A stretch of DNA of 64,000 nucleotides from Lunularia cruciata (Eukaryota; Streptophyta; Marchantiopsida; Lunulariales; Lunulariaceae): NCBI GenBank assembly GCA_948567375.1, contig OX419757.1, forward strand, positions 29,450,001 through 29,514,000, read 5' to 3'. The stretch's first letter is position 1, and every line of letters starts with the position of its first letter. Positions 35,456-45,742 of the stretch are shown here, piece after piece. The position numbers and the translations under genes are program-made. The notes beneath the pieces are model-generated. The model was given only the letters and a program-made list of their open reading frames with translations. It did not search any database and was not told where the DNA came from.

Positions 35456-38400
35456 AAAGTCCATTTCCCACTAAACTTATATCTCAATTTGAGTACTTGA
35501 AACAATCTCCAAGTGAAAATTTATCTATATGATGCAAAATGACCTATCCATACCTTGAGATATAACTTGACCCAAACTGCCTACATTTTTTTTCTGCACA
35601 AATAGACCTTTTCCTAAACTGTCCTAAAAAGTGTAAAACTCACTTCTCAACTCTAGCCATAAATAGATATAACACCATATGATTGTCAAGATGAAGTTCA
35701 AGCATCAATATTGAATAGTTATTGGCTTATCAAGGGTATAGACTTTGATTGGGAGTAGTTGGTTATGATTAATAGGGTCCTAAGAATTATTGTATATAAT
35801 TTGTTATCTACAATGCATGTGAGAAAAGAGCATCACAAGGGAGTATTTGATCATAACAATAATATATTAGGATAGATATTTACTTGAAGGAAGGAAATGT
35901 AGTTCAAAGTTATTTAAGCCCCATCTTTCTATTGGTGCATGATGTATGTGGCTTACCCTAGATAAGCCAGTAGTATTATTGGCTCAACTATTGGCTTATA
36001 GTAATAGTGTAGGTAGTGTAGTTCATCATGCTTGTCTATTGTCTCCAAACTGCCTCTAGAGTAGGATGGAGAAACTTACAACATAAGACTAGGGAAAGTT
36101 GGTGTGCAATGACATGGATGACTGAAATGTGCACTAATACTCCTAGTTTGGAGGAATAAATAGGTACTTGCTTGCTAAACTTTGAGCCAATCCTTAACCG
36201 CCAGGTTTTCCAATTCTCATGGATGAAGAATGTGATTGAATAATGCAATGAAGAATTCATTGATAGACTTTAATTCTCTTCACAAGAGAGCATTTGATAG
36301 TCATCATAGAGGTTCTTGGGTAAGTAGGATTAAGCTATAATACACCACATACAACATGGAACTAGAAGTTTTTGTGTCTTCCTTTCCTTCTCTACACAAG
36401 TTTTCTATGCTTTGCAAGAAGGTCAGAGTTTTCAACTCCAAACTATGACAGACTTTCAACTACAAACTTCTCGGTTGAAGTCTGTAGCAAATATTGTACC
36501 ACATCCATTGAATTCTTTCCTAATCATTTTATGTTGGATGGGTGACATCATGACTTATAGACATTATAAGCAAAACCAAGCCGGGACAAACTTTCAAGAA
36601 CAAAGTTTTTGGTTCAAGTTTGTAACAAAGATCATACCAAGTACACTAAACTCTTCTCTTAGTCATATTACAATGGATGGATGGCATCATCACTTATAGA
36701 CATCTTACTTACCTTTAAAAGATGATTATTTCCCTATAATATTGTAGGTATCTTACGTCATCCAAGTGTAAGTACCCATTGGAGCAAGGTTAATCCCCAC
36801 ATTTTGGGTAAGCCCCCAATCTTATTTACTATTAATACTCCTAATATGGAGGAAGCAATAGATACTTGCTTGCCAAACCTTGGGGCTGTCCTTAACCCCC
36901 AGGTTTCAAACTCTTATGGATGAAAAATATGACATTAAAATTCAGGATAGACTTTGATTAGGTGCATCACAAGGAACATTTGATTGTGATTGCAAAGGTT
37001 CTTGGAAATTTTTGTCTAGAATTTGTTATCAATAATACATGTGAGAAAAAAATATCACAAGGAAGCATTTGATTATAATAAGAGTATATTGGGATGGACA
37101 TTCACATGGAGGGAAGGAGATGTAGATCAAAGTTTTTTAAGCCCCATCATCTTTGTATCAGTACATGATACACATGGCTTGCCCTAGTGTCACTTATGTA
37201 ATGAAAAATACCATATTTAGGAGTCATACAATAGATTTCAAGATACATACTATGATTTGGTGATCAAAGGCACAAGTTGAAAACAACCCAAGACACATTC
37301 CACTTTTCTCCTCAGTACTTTGCAATGATCATAGTAAATGGAAACATCACTTTTGCAGCTAGGGTACATGGAAACTACTCCTTTGCGTAATAAGGTCCAA
37401 GAAATTTCATCCTCTTCTTCTCCTCTTTGTAATACTTTGATTTGACTCACCTTATCTATGGTAACTTTTCTCAAATTTTTATGTCCATGTTCTCTTGAGT
37501 TATTTGATTCTTTTATCAAGATAATTCCAAATATCATATTATCATGAAGTTTATTGTGAACAAAGACTGAGTACAGAATTGGTTATTAAAGTGCTAATTA
37601 GTTCTTGGGTCCATTGGTCAATTTCATTATAACTAAAATAAACTGAATTCTGAATTATAGAATGCTCTCTGAGTTTTTGAGAATTCTACTAATAGCCCAA
37701 TTAGGTAGTTTCCTTAATAATACACTACCTGCTACATACTTCCCATATTTTATTAGTAAAAATATCAAAAATATTCATTTTATAGCCAAATGTGATCTTA
37801 GAAAAAATCAAAATTATACTATCTTGTATGTATGATAATTATCAGTGATAATTTTGGAATTTTAAATAAAATAAAAGTCCAAATATTTTTATATTGAAAT
37901 TGTTAATTTCAAAAGTTATGGCGGTCTAGATTAAAGATTTTGAAGATTAGCATCACAATGGCACCACTTCCAATCACAATTCTTGCAGCTACAAGCACCT
38001 CTATGTGTAATGCCTCTCAAGTACATTAGAATATAAACTTTATATACTCAATTAGATTGGAATTATTTGAATGAATTTTAGTATTTTCTATATTTATTTT
38101 TAAGTGAACTTATAATGATATCAAGTTTATATGAATTTGGTGCTTGTCTTTTCATAATTTGGACTAAAGATTTTGTCTTCAACTCACTAAAACTCATTTA
38201 ATAGAAATATACAAATTATTAGTCCTTCCTTGTCCTATATTAAACTGAATGCATTAGGAAATCTTGATTGAAACTCATTCAACTTAAGAACAACAAGCAA
38301 GAATAACAATGCATGCCTTGAAGGCTTGAAGAAGAAAGGACATTTTTATCTTTATGATTACAAAAAGCAAGAAAGAAAATAATATGCAATAAAACTTTGA

Positions 38401-40246
38401 GCTCAATAATCTTGGATTATCTTAAAGTCAAATGCTCTCAAGTTTTCTTTGACAATACATAACTAAAAAACCTCCTAAGATAGTAAGGATGTTATTGATT
38501 GTCCCTACAATTACAAAAAGAGAACATGATATCCATGAATAGCATGACAACATAAGGACAAGATAACTCTTGAAACATGTGATAAAAGGCCATGGCAATA
38601 GATTGATTTGTGTGTGTCCAATCATTGATAAAACTTTGCTTCAAAGTTAAAACATCTTTAAAGTTGCTATTGAATATACTAAAGCAAAAATTTTAGATTT
38701 TGCTTTATGTATTGCAAAAATAATAAGAAATATACTTAAATAAGTACCAACTAAAGAGTTGAAACACTTGGCAATTGTGATATGTTGCATAGGTTGTCAA
38801 TCAAACTTTATTTAAATGTCCAAATACACAAAAAAGCATGTAATAAGAACTTTGAAGTATCATATCTGAAATATCTCTCTAATAGAGAATTTTTCATGTG
38901 TTTGTTAATAGAAATATACAAATTAAAGCCTGACAAAGATTGGAAACTAGGGAATATAAAAGAAAAGAGATGGATTCAAAACTAAATATGTATTCCAAAT
39001 GTTAGAGATGACACAATCTTGTTATTTATACTTGAGATAGTATATGCTTTTGCTTCTTAAAGAAATTAGTCATTAGCCAATTAGTCATTAGTGATTAGCC
39101 CTCCAAGTTACTCAATCTTTATGAAGTTTCTTCAACATCTTATGGTCCAAGTCTCTGAGATGGTTATGCAGTACCTTACTAGATTACTCTATCCCTAGAA
39201 GAGTTCATATGTACCTTCTATTTATTCCTTTATGAAACCAGGTATAATCCAAGTATCTTAAAAAAATTTTAGTAGTCTATGTGAAAAAATTCTACAAATT
39301 ACTATAATATTTCCATAATGTTACACATTCTTCTTTTGAAAATGAATAATGTCCTAGTCTTGTTATTTTGCTTTGAGTTCTTGAATAACATCTTGAATGC
39401 TTGGAAGATGATGAAGGGTTTCCATTTGGTACCATAAGGTGTATATCACTTTCAAAGAAATAATTATTCTATATGTTTGCAACTACAACAACTAATCATA
39501 CACAAGGCCAAGATCTGATCAACTTCATAATCATCATGATTTTCAACATGATTGAAGGTGAGAGGGGTTGGATTTGAAAAGGAAAAAAGGATGGGTGAAT
39601 ATAAAGGATCTTAATTTAGAAATATTGAAGAGATGATGATTCCAAATGTCATGAAGAAAATCAAGTTGATAAGAAGTACTTAAATACTTTCTCTTATTGA
39701 TTGATATAATCTCATTAAAATTCAAATGAAAATAGTGCCAAGTTTGTCTCTTACCCAATAAACACCTCAAGTGACAATTTTTGTGTACCATATTCTAAAA
39801 GGAAGGAAAGTTTGTATTAAGCACTATAAGAGATAAATTTTACTCTAAAAGTATTATCTTATTCACTAGCAAAATCTCTCATCCTCTCCTTAATTTGATC
39901 ATTCCTCCTCTAAAATAGCACACAAGGAGAAACTTCAGCAATGGCAATAATGAAGGTCCTTCCTTCGCACTCAAAAAAAGTCTTCAAAGATCAACACCAT
40001 AATAGTGGCACTTTCAAGTAGAAAATATCACTATTTACTTAGCAATAACAAGTAGTGCTTATAAATTCTCATTCCACTCATTCACTCTATTTTCCAAGCT
40101 AATTAAGCAATGGATGCCCTTCACATCTTAAGCTCCTTGTTATATACTCACCAAAAGTACCATAGTAAGTGCCTAGCGGGAAAATCCCTAGGAAAGGTAT
40201 CTTAGTTCAATATGCACTCAAATGAGTTTTTGCCTCACATGCATTT
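35456..40246. other. AT-rich DNA with diverged internal repeats
   Basis: No gene is supported. Three kinds of short segment recur in the same orientation. One is near 35760-35960 and 36950-37190 (GTGAGAAAA, then ATCACAAGG, then TTTAAGCCCCATC). One is near 36126-36250 and 36830-36940 (TACTCCTA, then TACTTGCTTGC). The third is near 36440-36560 and 36585-36700. Together they suggest an old degenerate repeat family. 37250-40200 is AT-rich with no domain seen. Confidence 0.45.
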
Positions 40247-40453
40247 CCTTCTTGTGGAAGCTTCCAAGCATATTCCTTATGAATATAGGACTTCTTCTAA
40301 CTACAATATATTTTTCCTTCTTGTGGAAGCTTCCAAGCATATTCCTTATGAATATAGGACTTCTTCTAACTACAATATATTTTTCCTTCTTGTGGAAGCT
40401 TCCAAGCATATTCCTTATGAATATAGGACTTCTTCTAACTACAATATATTCCA
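40247..40453. repeat. Three tandem copies of a 69-bp unit
   Basis: Units at 40247-40315, 40316-40384 and 40385-40453 are essentially identical except at the end of the last. Because 69 is a multiple of three, reading frames stay open on both strands and in more than one frame. The open frames seen here are a by-product of the repeat, not evidence for a gene. Confidence 0.9.
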
Positions 40454-40888
40454 AGATGAATTCAAATCTCTCTAACTTGACCACCGTCCACTACAAAAGG
40501 TCACCTAACTTAGTTAAGCCAATAGGATTTTGACAGCTCTTATATCCAAAGTTAATTTGACAATGTAAATTCAAGATGTAGGTAATATCCCAATATAATT
40601 ATATAAAATCCACTTTAGGGTTCCACTTAAATATAAAAATTATTTTAAGAGATATTACTCCTATTAAATCAAATTTAAAATTCACCAAGGTTCAATTAAG
40701 TATCCAATAATTAAATTTTAGATCTTTCATCCTATTTATCTATACTAATTTAATTAAAGATAACACTTACTTTACTATTACTAAACTTATCTAGGTATAA
40801 TTAATTCAAAACAACCAAAATAGTTTTAGCAATATAGTGCACTAATCCAACTTGTCAAGGATAGATTTTTTTTGGTTTAATCCAATAT

Positions 40889-41256
40889 TTAAACAATATG
40901 GAGTTTATCAACAAAGTTAGTTAGGTCTAATGAAATAACAAATATGACAAATCAGCTTAGAATATTTTAGAAGTATCTAGGAAGCTTCTTGGGAAGCTTC
41001 CCGACTAACTTAGCTTGCATCCCAAGTAAATAACTTCTAGAAGGAAGCTTCTAGAAGCTTCCAATTAGCTTAACTTGCAAGCCAAGTAGGTTGCTTCTAG
41101 AAGAAAGCTTCTTGAGAAGTTTCTCAAGAGCCTTGTATGCTTTTTATAAATACCAGAGTTAAAGCTCATATTAGGCATTTAGATTTTACTTACATTCAAG
41201 TATCCCAATGTGATCTTCCCTTCTCCTATTTCTCTCCTCGATCTTGGTTTTTTACA
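40889..41256 (+). repeat. 5' LTR of element 1
   Basis: This 368-bp LTR has lost the terminal TG (it starts TTAAACAATATGG) and ends TTTTACA. TATAAATA lies at 41145-41152. A run of GAA/TTC units, GAAGCTTCTAGAAGCTTC, lies at 41044-41061, about 85 bases before the TATA box. Confidence 0.85.
41044..41061. promoter_or_regulatory. Perfect four-unit heat-shock-element-like sequence in the family A LTR
   Basis: GAAGCTTCTAGAAGCTTC is GAA-nn-TTC-nn-GAA-nn-TTC, the binding pattern of heat-shock transcription factors. It lies at promoter distance from the TATA box at 41145. That it works in heat is inference. Confidence 0.6.
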
Positions 41257-41257
41257 T

Positions 41258-41275
41258 TGGTATTAGAGCAAGAAT
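41258..41275 (+). other. Primer-binding site of element 1
   Basis: TGGTATTAGAGCAAGAA begins one base after the LTR and matches the initiator-Met tRNA primer site (TGGTATCAGAGC) with one change. Confidence 0.8.
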
Positions 41276-41527
41276 GGGATGGATGGAATTTATGGACCAC
41301 CAAATCCACCTTTGCCAAACCATTGGGATTTTTGTGTTTAAGTACTACCCAAGCATCATTTCATACAATTCATCATCTCATGCTTTGGGTAGGATTTTCT
41401 ACATGTGATCACCTTGTTTGAAGAACCCTTGACACTTCTGGTTGTAACTTATGAAGAAAGGTGAACGTGTTATATCTATGTGTTAATAAATTAGATATAT
41501 TGGGAGTAATGGGATAGAGTAGTAGCC

Positions 41528-42930
41528 ATGGTGGCAATACCCGATGTTATCATTGCTATGCAACAACAAATCAAACATCTTACTCAATTTTTGGATGAAC
41601 AAGATCATCAATGACAAGAACATGTAAAGAGTGCACTAGTTCAAGATGGAGAAGATCAATTTCCAAGACCCAAGGTGTTTGGAGGCAAGGATCTCTCAAG
41701 CATAGTGGAGAATTTTTTGTTTGACTGCGAATGTTACTTTGAAGCTACCAATCTTCAAGATGAACGGAAACAAATTCTCTTGGCTTTTAGCCAATTGGAT
41801 GGCATGGCAAAACTTTGATGGTGATTCTAAGTGGAGTGAGCTAAACAAAAAATTGTTGCACCAATCTTGACATAGGCAGAATTGAAGAATACAATAGTTG
41901 GTTGATTTCAAGCTATAAATGTCACATGAGCCGCATGAGATAAGTTGGTGGAGTTGAAGCAGATTGGCTCTATAAGGAGCTACATCATGCAATTCCAAAA
42001 CATCATCATGCAGATTCTAGATATACAAGAAGGTGAATTTTGGATCAATTTGTGAGGGGCTTGAAGTCACAAACCAAATTGGAAGTGACCATGTGGGAGC
42101 CATAAAATGTAGAAGAAGTCATGAAGTTGGCCGAGTGCTTTGATTCCTTGATTGTGGCAACTTGATCTTGACCTCAACCTACATAGACCAAAACACTACA
42201 CACGGGTGGAAGAATCAACACCAATGGAGATTGATCTTGTCCAATAGAGACCACTTGGTACCGTGGATAGAGAAAGATTATGAGAAAATGGTGATTGTTT
42301 TTATTATTGCCAAGTTGGACATCACATTGTTGAATGTCCACTTAAGAATGGACGACCCAACAAATTGCCTAAATGGAGTCTGTGAAGCACATTGATCAAG
42401 GAAATTATAAATCCCAATAGGAGATTTTGAGCCACCTATTGGGAACTTGATTAGTTCTAATGGGATTGAAGGCTTGATCTATGCAAGTTTTCTTCACTTG
42501 CAAGGTACAATATCTAATCATGGTTGTAGGATTTTGGTTGATTCTGGAAGTTTAGAGAATTGTATATTTATGCAATTAACAAAGGAATTAAGTATTCCTA
42601 TCAAGCTCGTAATTGAAGTAGATTGATGATGGTGGATGGTAGAAAGGGTTTTGCATTTTGTACCTTATATCCCATTACCTTTAAGCATGAGAAGGAGTAT
42701 TTGGATTGTATGAGGTTTATAGTGGCATCTCTACACTATGATGTCATTCTAGGACTACCTTGGCTTGAACATCATAAGGTTCAATCTGATAGGACTCAAC
42801 AACAAATTCAAGTACAACACCAAGGTAGGAATTTCCAATTAGGTTGTTTGGCACCTTTGAGTAAGAATAGCCAATCCAACAAGGAGTTAAGGAAATTAAG
42901 GAAAGCAACCATAGAGTAAGCTTCAAAGGA
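41528..42930 (+). pseudogene. Element 1 gag and protease remnant
   Basis: Gag starts at the ATG at 41528 (MVAIPDVIIAMQQQIKH). A capsid-like part follows (FPRPKVFGGKDLSS to FSQLDGMAKL), and then a decayed zinc knuckle near 42297-42345 that reads CFYYCQVGHHIVEC. The protease lies near 42520-42790 with RILVDSGS, which keeps the catalytic D-S-G, and later DVILGLPWLE. Stops begin 33 codons into gag. In a live copy the protease would cut the Gag-Pol precursor. Confidence 0.75.
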
Positions 42931-43307
42931 AGTGAAGTCCCAAGGTGGGAAGTTTGTTAGGAAAGTAGCCATTGAGCAAACATTCAAGGAAGATAAGTCC
43001 TTAGATGGGAAGTTTGTCAATGAAGCAATTATAAACAAGCTTTGGAAGAAGATAAGTCTATTTTTGCAATGTGGATCAAGCCAATTGCACAAGGAGAATC
43101 TGAGGAGAGTCAAGAGCCTTATCAAGCAATGGTCGATCAAATAGTTAAGGAGTTTGCGGACATGTTTCTAGATGATCTACCAAAGGGATTACCTTCTGAT
43201 TGTGGTATGCTCTTCAAGATTGATTTATTACCAAGGAGTACTCCAATGAGTAGATCAATCTATTGGCTCTCTAAAGGAGTTGGAAGAGTTGCAAACAACA
43301 CTCATAG
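42931..43307 (+). pseudogene. Element 1 RT N-terminus, cut by element 2
   Basis: The frame at 43042 gives VDQIVKEFADMFLDDLPKGL and IYWLSKGV, the usual approach to a gypsy RT. It is interrupted at 43308-43312 by the AGTTG target site of element 2 and resumes at 49925. The matching stretch of element 3 (62732-62989) has no insertion. Confidence 0.8.
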
Positions 43308-43312
43308 AGTTG

Positions 43313-44050
43313 TGTAATACCAAGGGTTAGCCATATGATCTAGATGTGAAATTCGGTTTGGTAACATCTAGAATGATGTTATACATGATGGTCAAAATAG
43401 ATCTGATAGAAGTATCACCAAAAGAGTACTTCTACTAATAGGGCAAAAACCGAAATAGACTTGAGAACCTTAGAACCAATAGCTAGACATATGATTTACA
43501 GGTGAGAATTGGTTTGGTAACATCTGGAAGGATGTTACACATGATGGACTAAACAGATCAGAAAGAGGTATCACCAAAAGGGGACTTCTACTAATAGAGT
43601 AGGAACCGAAATATGCCTGAAATCTTTGAAGGCAATTTCGGAGGCCTAAACGGATGAATTATGCCTTGAAAATGTACAGATTCCCCCCCAACAGAGGAAA
43701 GGCTGGCCTTCCCTCCTCCTTGGTTTGTCTCATCGAGAGCTTTCCAACGGTACCTTACTCATGTGATTCTGAGTTTCCTACAGGAAGATTCCCTAAAAGA
43801 TTCCCTCCGGTCAAAGCTTGTTTGACCAACCAGATAGGACCTAGACCAGACAGGTCACCCATCCAAGTAAGTAATCCAAGGGTGGAGCTTGCTGACATGT
43901 CACCTATCTATGTCCCTAATCCTATGGTGGAGTTTCCTTGGAGGAGATCCTCTTTGTCTATATAATAAAGAGAAGGTGCTCCCTTGGGGCATCGAATGTT
44001 TGAGTGTGCAATCTGTGTTTTCTCTCTTCTCTTGTCCTCGGAGTATTACA
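43313..44050 (+). repeat. 5' LTR of element 2
   Basis: It starts TGTAATACCAAGGG and ends GTATTACA. A TATATAAT box at 43959-43966 would place transcription start in the last part of the LTR. A homopolymer C-run lies near 43685. Confidence 0.93.
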
Positions 44051-44051
44051 A

Positions 44052-44066
44052 TGGTATTAGAGCAAG
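44052..44066 (+). other. Primer-binding site of element 2
   Basis: TGGTATTAGAGCAAG starts one base after the LTR. Element 4 has the unmutated TGGTATCAGAGCAAG at the same place. Confidence 0.85.
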
Positions 44067-44190
44067 TGTTCTAGTCCAAGAGAGTGGATCACCCCTCTTG
44101 GAATAGCACGAACTACTGAAACTGAGTAATTTGAGATAGAGAACATAGAGTAATTGCTAAACTTAGGAAGGACTTAAGAGAGCGGATGGG

Positions 44191-44412
44191 ATGGATGCGC
44201 CGGGGGGACAATTTCCCGCACCTAGCTTTCCATTCTCAAACCCATTCCACATCAAGGTTATGTACATCCAGCGTGAGCAGATGAGAGTATCGCTAGTTTA
44301 TCACTTTGGTGCGGAATTCATGGATAGAGTGATGAACTCACCAAACCCGGTGATTCTACCTGTGGTAATATATGACAGAGAGTGGGATTTGACGATCTAC
44401 ATTCTATTATGA
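44191..44412 (+). CDS. Short leader ORF a of family B, unknown function (73 aa)
   Basis: This frame starts MDAPGGQFPAPSFPF and is open in both family B copies, with only two amino-acid differences (Gln/Glu and Leu/Ile). It lies between the primer site and gag and ends 4 bases before the next short ORF. Its middle, YHFGAEFMDRVMNSPNPV then ILPVV, is alike in pattern to ORF b. I recognise no domain. It could be the start of an ancestral longer Gag split by frame changes, or a separate small protein. Confidence 0.5.
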   Translation: MDAPGGQFPAPSFPFSNPFHIKVMYIQREQMRVSLVYHFGAEFMDRVMNSPNPVILPVVIYDREWDLTIYILL

Positions 44413-44416
44413 TAAT

Positions 44417-44620
44417 ATGGATATGAATGTCCCAAATCCTCTCCCTTTCAACACTCAAGTAGAAATCCGTTATGTAGTGAGGCCGAAATTGATGTTTAGA
44501 GATTTTGTGGTTAGGAATTTTGGTGAGGAGTATTATCAACGAGTGATAGCTTCTGAGGTCCCAATGGTAGTTCCAATAGTTCGTGCGCCTTCCAGAGTGA
44601 TTATATTGACTTTGTATTGA
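44417..44620 (+). CDS. Short leader ORF b of family B, unknown function (67 aa)
   Basis: It starts MDMNVPNPLPFNTQVEIRY and is open in both family B copies with five substitutions. It shares the frame of gag but is separated from it by a TGA. The stretch RNFGEEYYQRV and then PMVVPIV lines up with FGAEFMDRV and VILPVV of ORF a, so the two look like tandem duplicates. Function unknown. Confidence 0.5.
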   Translation: MDMNVPNPLPFNTQVEIRYVVRPKLMFRDFVVRNFGEEYYQRVIASEVPMVVPIVRAPSRVIILTLY

Positions 44621-44653
44621 AGTAGACGTTAGCAATTGGGTGTTGCAGGAACC

Positions 44654-45742
44654 ATGGATCCGCAGTTGCAAGAGCTGGTGCAAGGAATGCAAGGGATGTT
44701 GAATGAATTTCGAGAGATTAAGATGACCATGGAGACATTGCAAAGTCAAGTGCAGATCCTCAGGAACGATCAAGCCATGCAAGAAGAAGAGCCGTCTCAA
44801 AACCCAGTACCTGCGACTGAAGTACTTGGAGAGGCACTTGTGCCTACGAACCCTATCAACGATGAAGCCACATTGCTACTCCGGATGAAGAAGACCTGCA
44901 ACATTGAGGCTTACAAGGGGCAGTGTACGATGGGAGTAGTGGAGAATTGGATCTCGAGAATGAATCGATATTTTTGATTGTTCTCAACAGAGATCACAGA
45001 GCATGTTGCAGGCGTGTTTGCATGTGGGTACTTGACCGATAAAGCCCTCACATGGTATGATGCTTGGGAACAATCCATGCTGGCAAAGAGAAGGGAGGTC
45101 ACATGGACAACAATGCAAGAAGGACTGCTCAAGAATTTCCAATCGATGGATTCTGTGCAGATGGCTCGAACCCGACTATGGGGATTGAGACAGAAGAATA
45201 GCGTACAAGAGTATGTGGAGGCATTCCTGGATCTACAAGTCGCAATTACCGACATGAGTCCAGCAGAGGCTCTCGACAATTTCAAACAAGGGTTGAAAGA
45301 GCGGATTCGCCAAGAAGTCATGGTCCAAAACCCTTGCACGGTATTTGAAGCTATTGCTTGTGTGCAAAGAATAGCCGGAGCATTAGGTGGAGGTGAAGGA
45401 GTAGTTCCACCTCAACATTATTGGGCAGAAATGCCACACATGGGTGGACCAGTACCGATGGAATTGGGCAACCTTCGATTTCGGGATCGAGGAGCACGGC
45501 CGCTTCAAGGAGAGCGAGGACGGGTAGAAGAACGAAGAGATGGAGTCCCACGAGGAGAAGGGACTCGAGGAGAACAATGCCATTGTTACAATTGTGGCCG
45601 TATTGGGCACATATCTACCAATTGTCGCACTCGTTTCCCTAGAGGCCCTCGGCCTTTGTACAGGGGATCTTTGAACAACATGGAGAGGCACACTGAAGAG
45701 GAGGAGGTGGAAACCACTTTGGAAAATGAAGATCGCCAGTAA
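44654..45742 (+). pseudogene. Family B gag (element 2), interrupted by an in-frame UGA
   Basis: Gag starts at ATG 44654 (MDPQLQELVQGMQGML) with a coiled-coil-like N-terminus. The capsid-like domain, WISRMNRYF then TEITEHVAG, is cut by TGA at 44975-44977. It continues in the same frame to a zinc knuckle near 45583-45625 (CYNCGRIGHISTNC, a perfect CCHC) and stops at 45740-45742. The UGA sits at the same codon in element 4. Gag forms the particle and binds RNA. Confidence 0.8.

Noticed and set aside
40212-40533. Three overlapping open frames of 87-103 codons
   Set aside because: They are created by the 69-bp tandem repeat, whose length is a multiple of three.
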